Positions 49,630-49,708 of a stretch of DNA of 49,708 nt are shown piece after piece. The position numbers and the translations under genes are program-made. This DNA is from Oscillospiraceae bacterium (lineage in GTDB: Bacteria; Bacillota; Clostridia; Oscillospirales; Oscillospiraceae). Position 1 is the first letter of the stretch. Every line of letters starts with the position of its first letter. The DNA lies in NCBI GenBank assembly GCA_018385135.1, contig JAHAWY010000014.1, positions 1-49,708 of the forward strand, given 5' to 3'. The notes below the pieces were generated by a model. It saw only the letters and a program-made list of their open reading frames with translations. It was not told where the DNA came from and ran no database searches.

Positions 49630-49708
49630 TCTGCAGCACCTGCCTTTATTTGTTTATAAAGCTGGTTTCTTTTCAACGGAACGACAAGTATATTCTACTA
49701 TATATTAA
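49630..49708 (-). other. Upstream region of the hydrogenase-like sensor gene (cut by window end)
   Basis: These 79 bases hold -10-like boxes on the minus strand (TAGAAT and TATACT near 49685-49700), but the -35 region is outside the window. No gene is visible. Confidence 0.3.

Noticed and set aside
1..49708. tRNA, rRNA, CRISPR arrays, transposases, phage or attachment sites
   Set aside because: None was seen on either strand; there are no regularly spaced repeats and no recognisable mobile-element proteins.

Overview
The window reads as chromosome of a Gram-positive anaerobe of the class Clostridia, probably near Oscillospiraceae/Oscillospirales. That placement is inferred from gene families and GC-rich codon use; there is no rRNA to confirm it. 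Supporting families are PolC-type DNA polymerase III, the pyrH-frr-uppS-cdsA-dxr-rseP-ispG-polC order, class III fructose-1,6-bisphosphatase, DUF951, DUF512 radical SAM protein, PlsY, and several iron-sulfur and hydrogenase-related proteins. No tRNA, rRNA, CRISPR array, insertion sequence or phage gene was found. The first 113 bases look like a poor contig edge with a 16-base C run.

Left part (114-14722). A minus-strand housekeeping cluster carries pyrH, frr, uppS, cdsA, dxr, rseP, ispG and polC: ribosome recycling, UMP supply, isoprenoid and phospholipid precursors, membrane proteolysis and replication. Upstream lie nth (minus), then glyA, rarA and a DUF951 gene (plus).

Middle part (14899-33661). 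Two convergent paralogous membrane GGDEF proteins are followed by a potABCD polyamine ABC transporter (minus). The pot promoter overlaps the end of the pseudouridine synthase gene and leaves a leader of about 270 nt with an extensive predicted fold, which is the strongest candidate for an undescribed cis-regulatory RNA here. Next come DUF177-rpmF, a DUF512 radical SAM gene, der-plsY, ppk-ppx (polyphosphate synthesis and hydrolysis), a class III fbp and trxA.

Right part (33762-49629). A DUF2804 gene is divergent from a four-gene plus-strand signalling unit: a MATE transporter fused to an RsbW-like ATPase domain, a GNAT-like protein, a dCache-HAMP-PP2C (SpoIIE/RsbU-like) phosphatase and a stand-alone RsbW-like ATPase. 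A STAS antagonist lies convergent to it, at the end of an iron-sulfur protein-hypA operon. Together these look like a partner-switching system with one ATPase domain tethered to a transporter. A high-expression-type operon follows: a crotonase-fold protein lacking both hydratase glutamates, a FadN-like 3-hydroxyacyl-CoA dehydrogenase/enoyl-CoA hydratase fusion, and a thiolase, making up the core of an acyl-CoA beta-oxidation or reverse cycle. The window ends with a sensory-type [FeFe]-hydrogenase-like protein fused to a chemoreceptor signalling tip.

All boundaries, motifs and foldings were read by eye. Functions rest on recognised family motifs; no database search or folding program was run.
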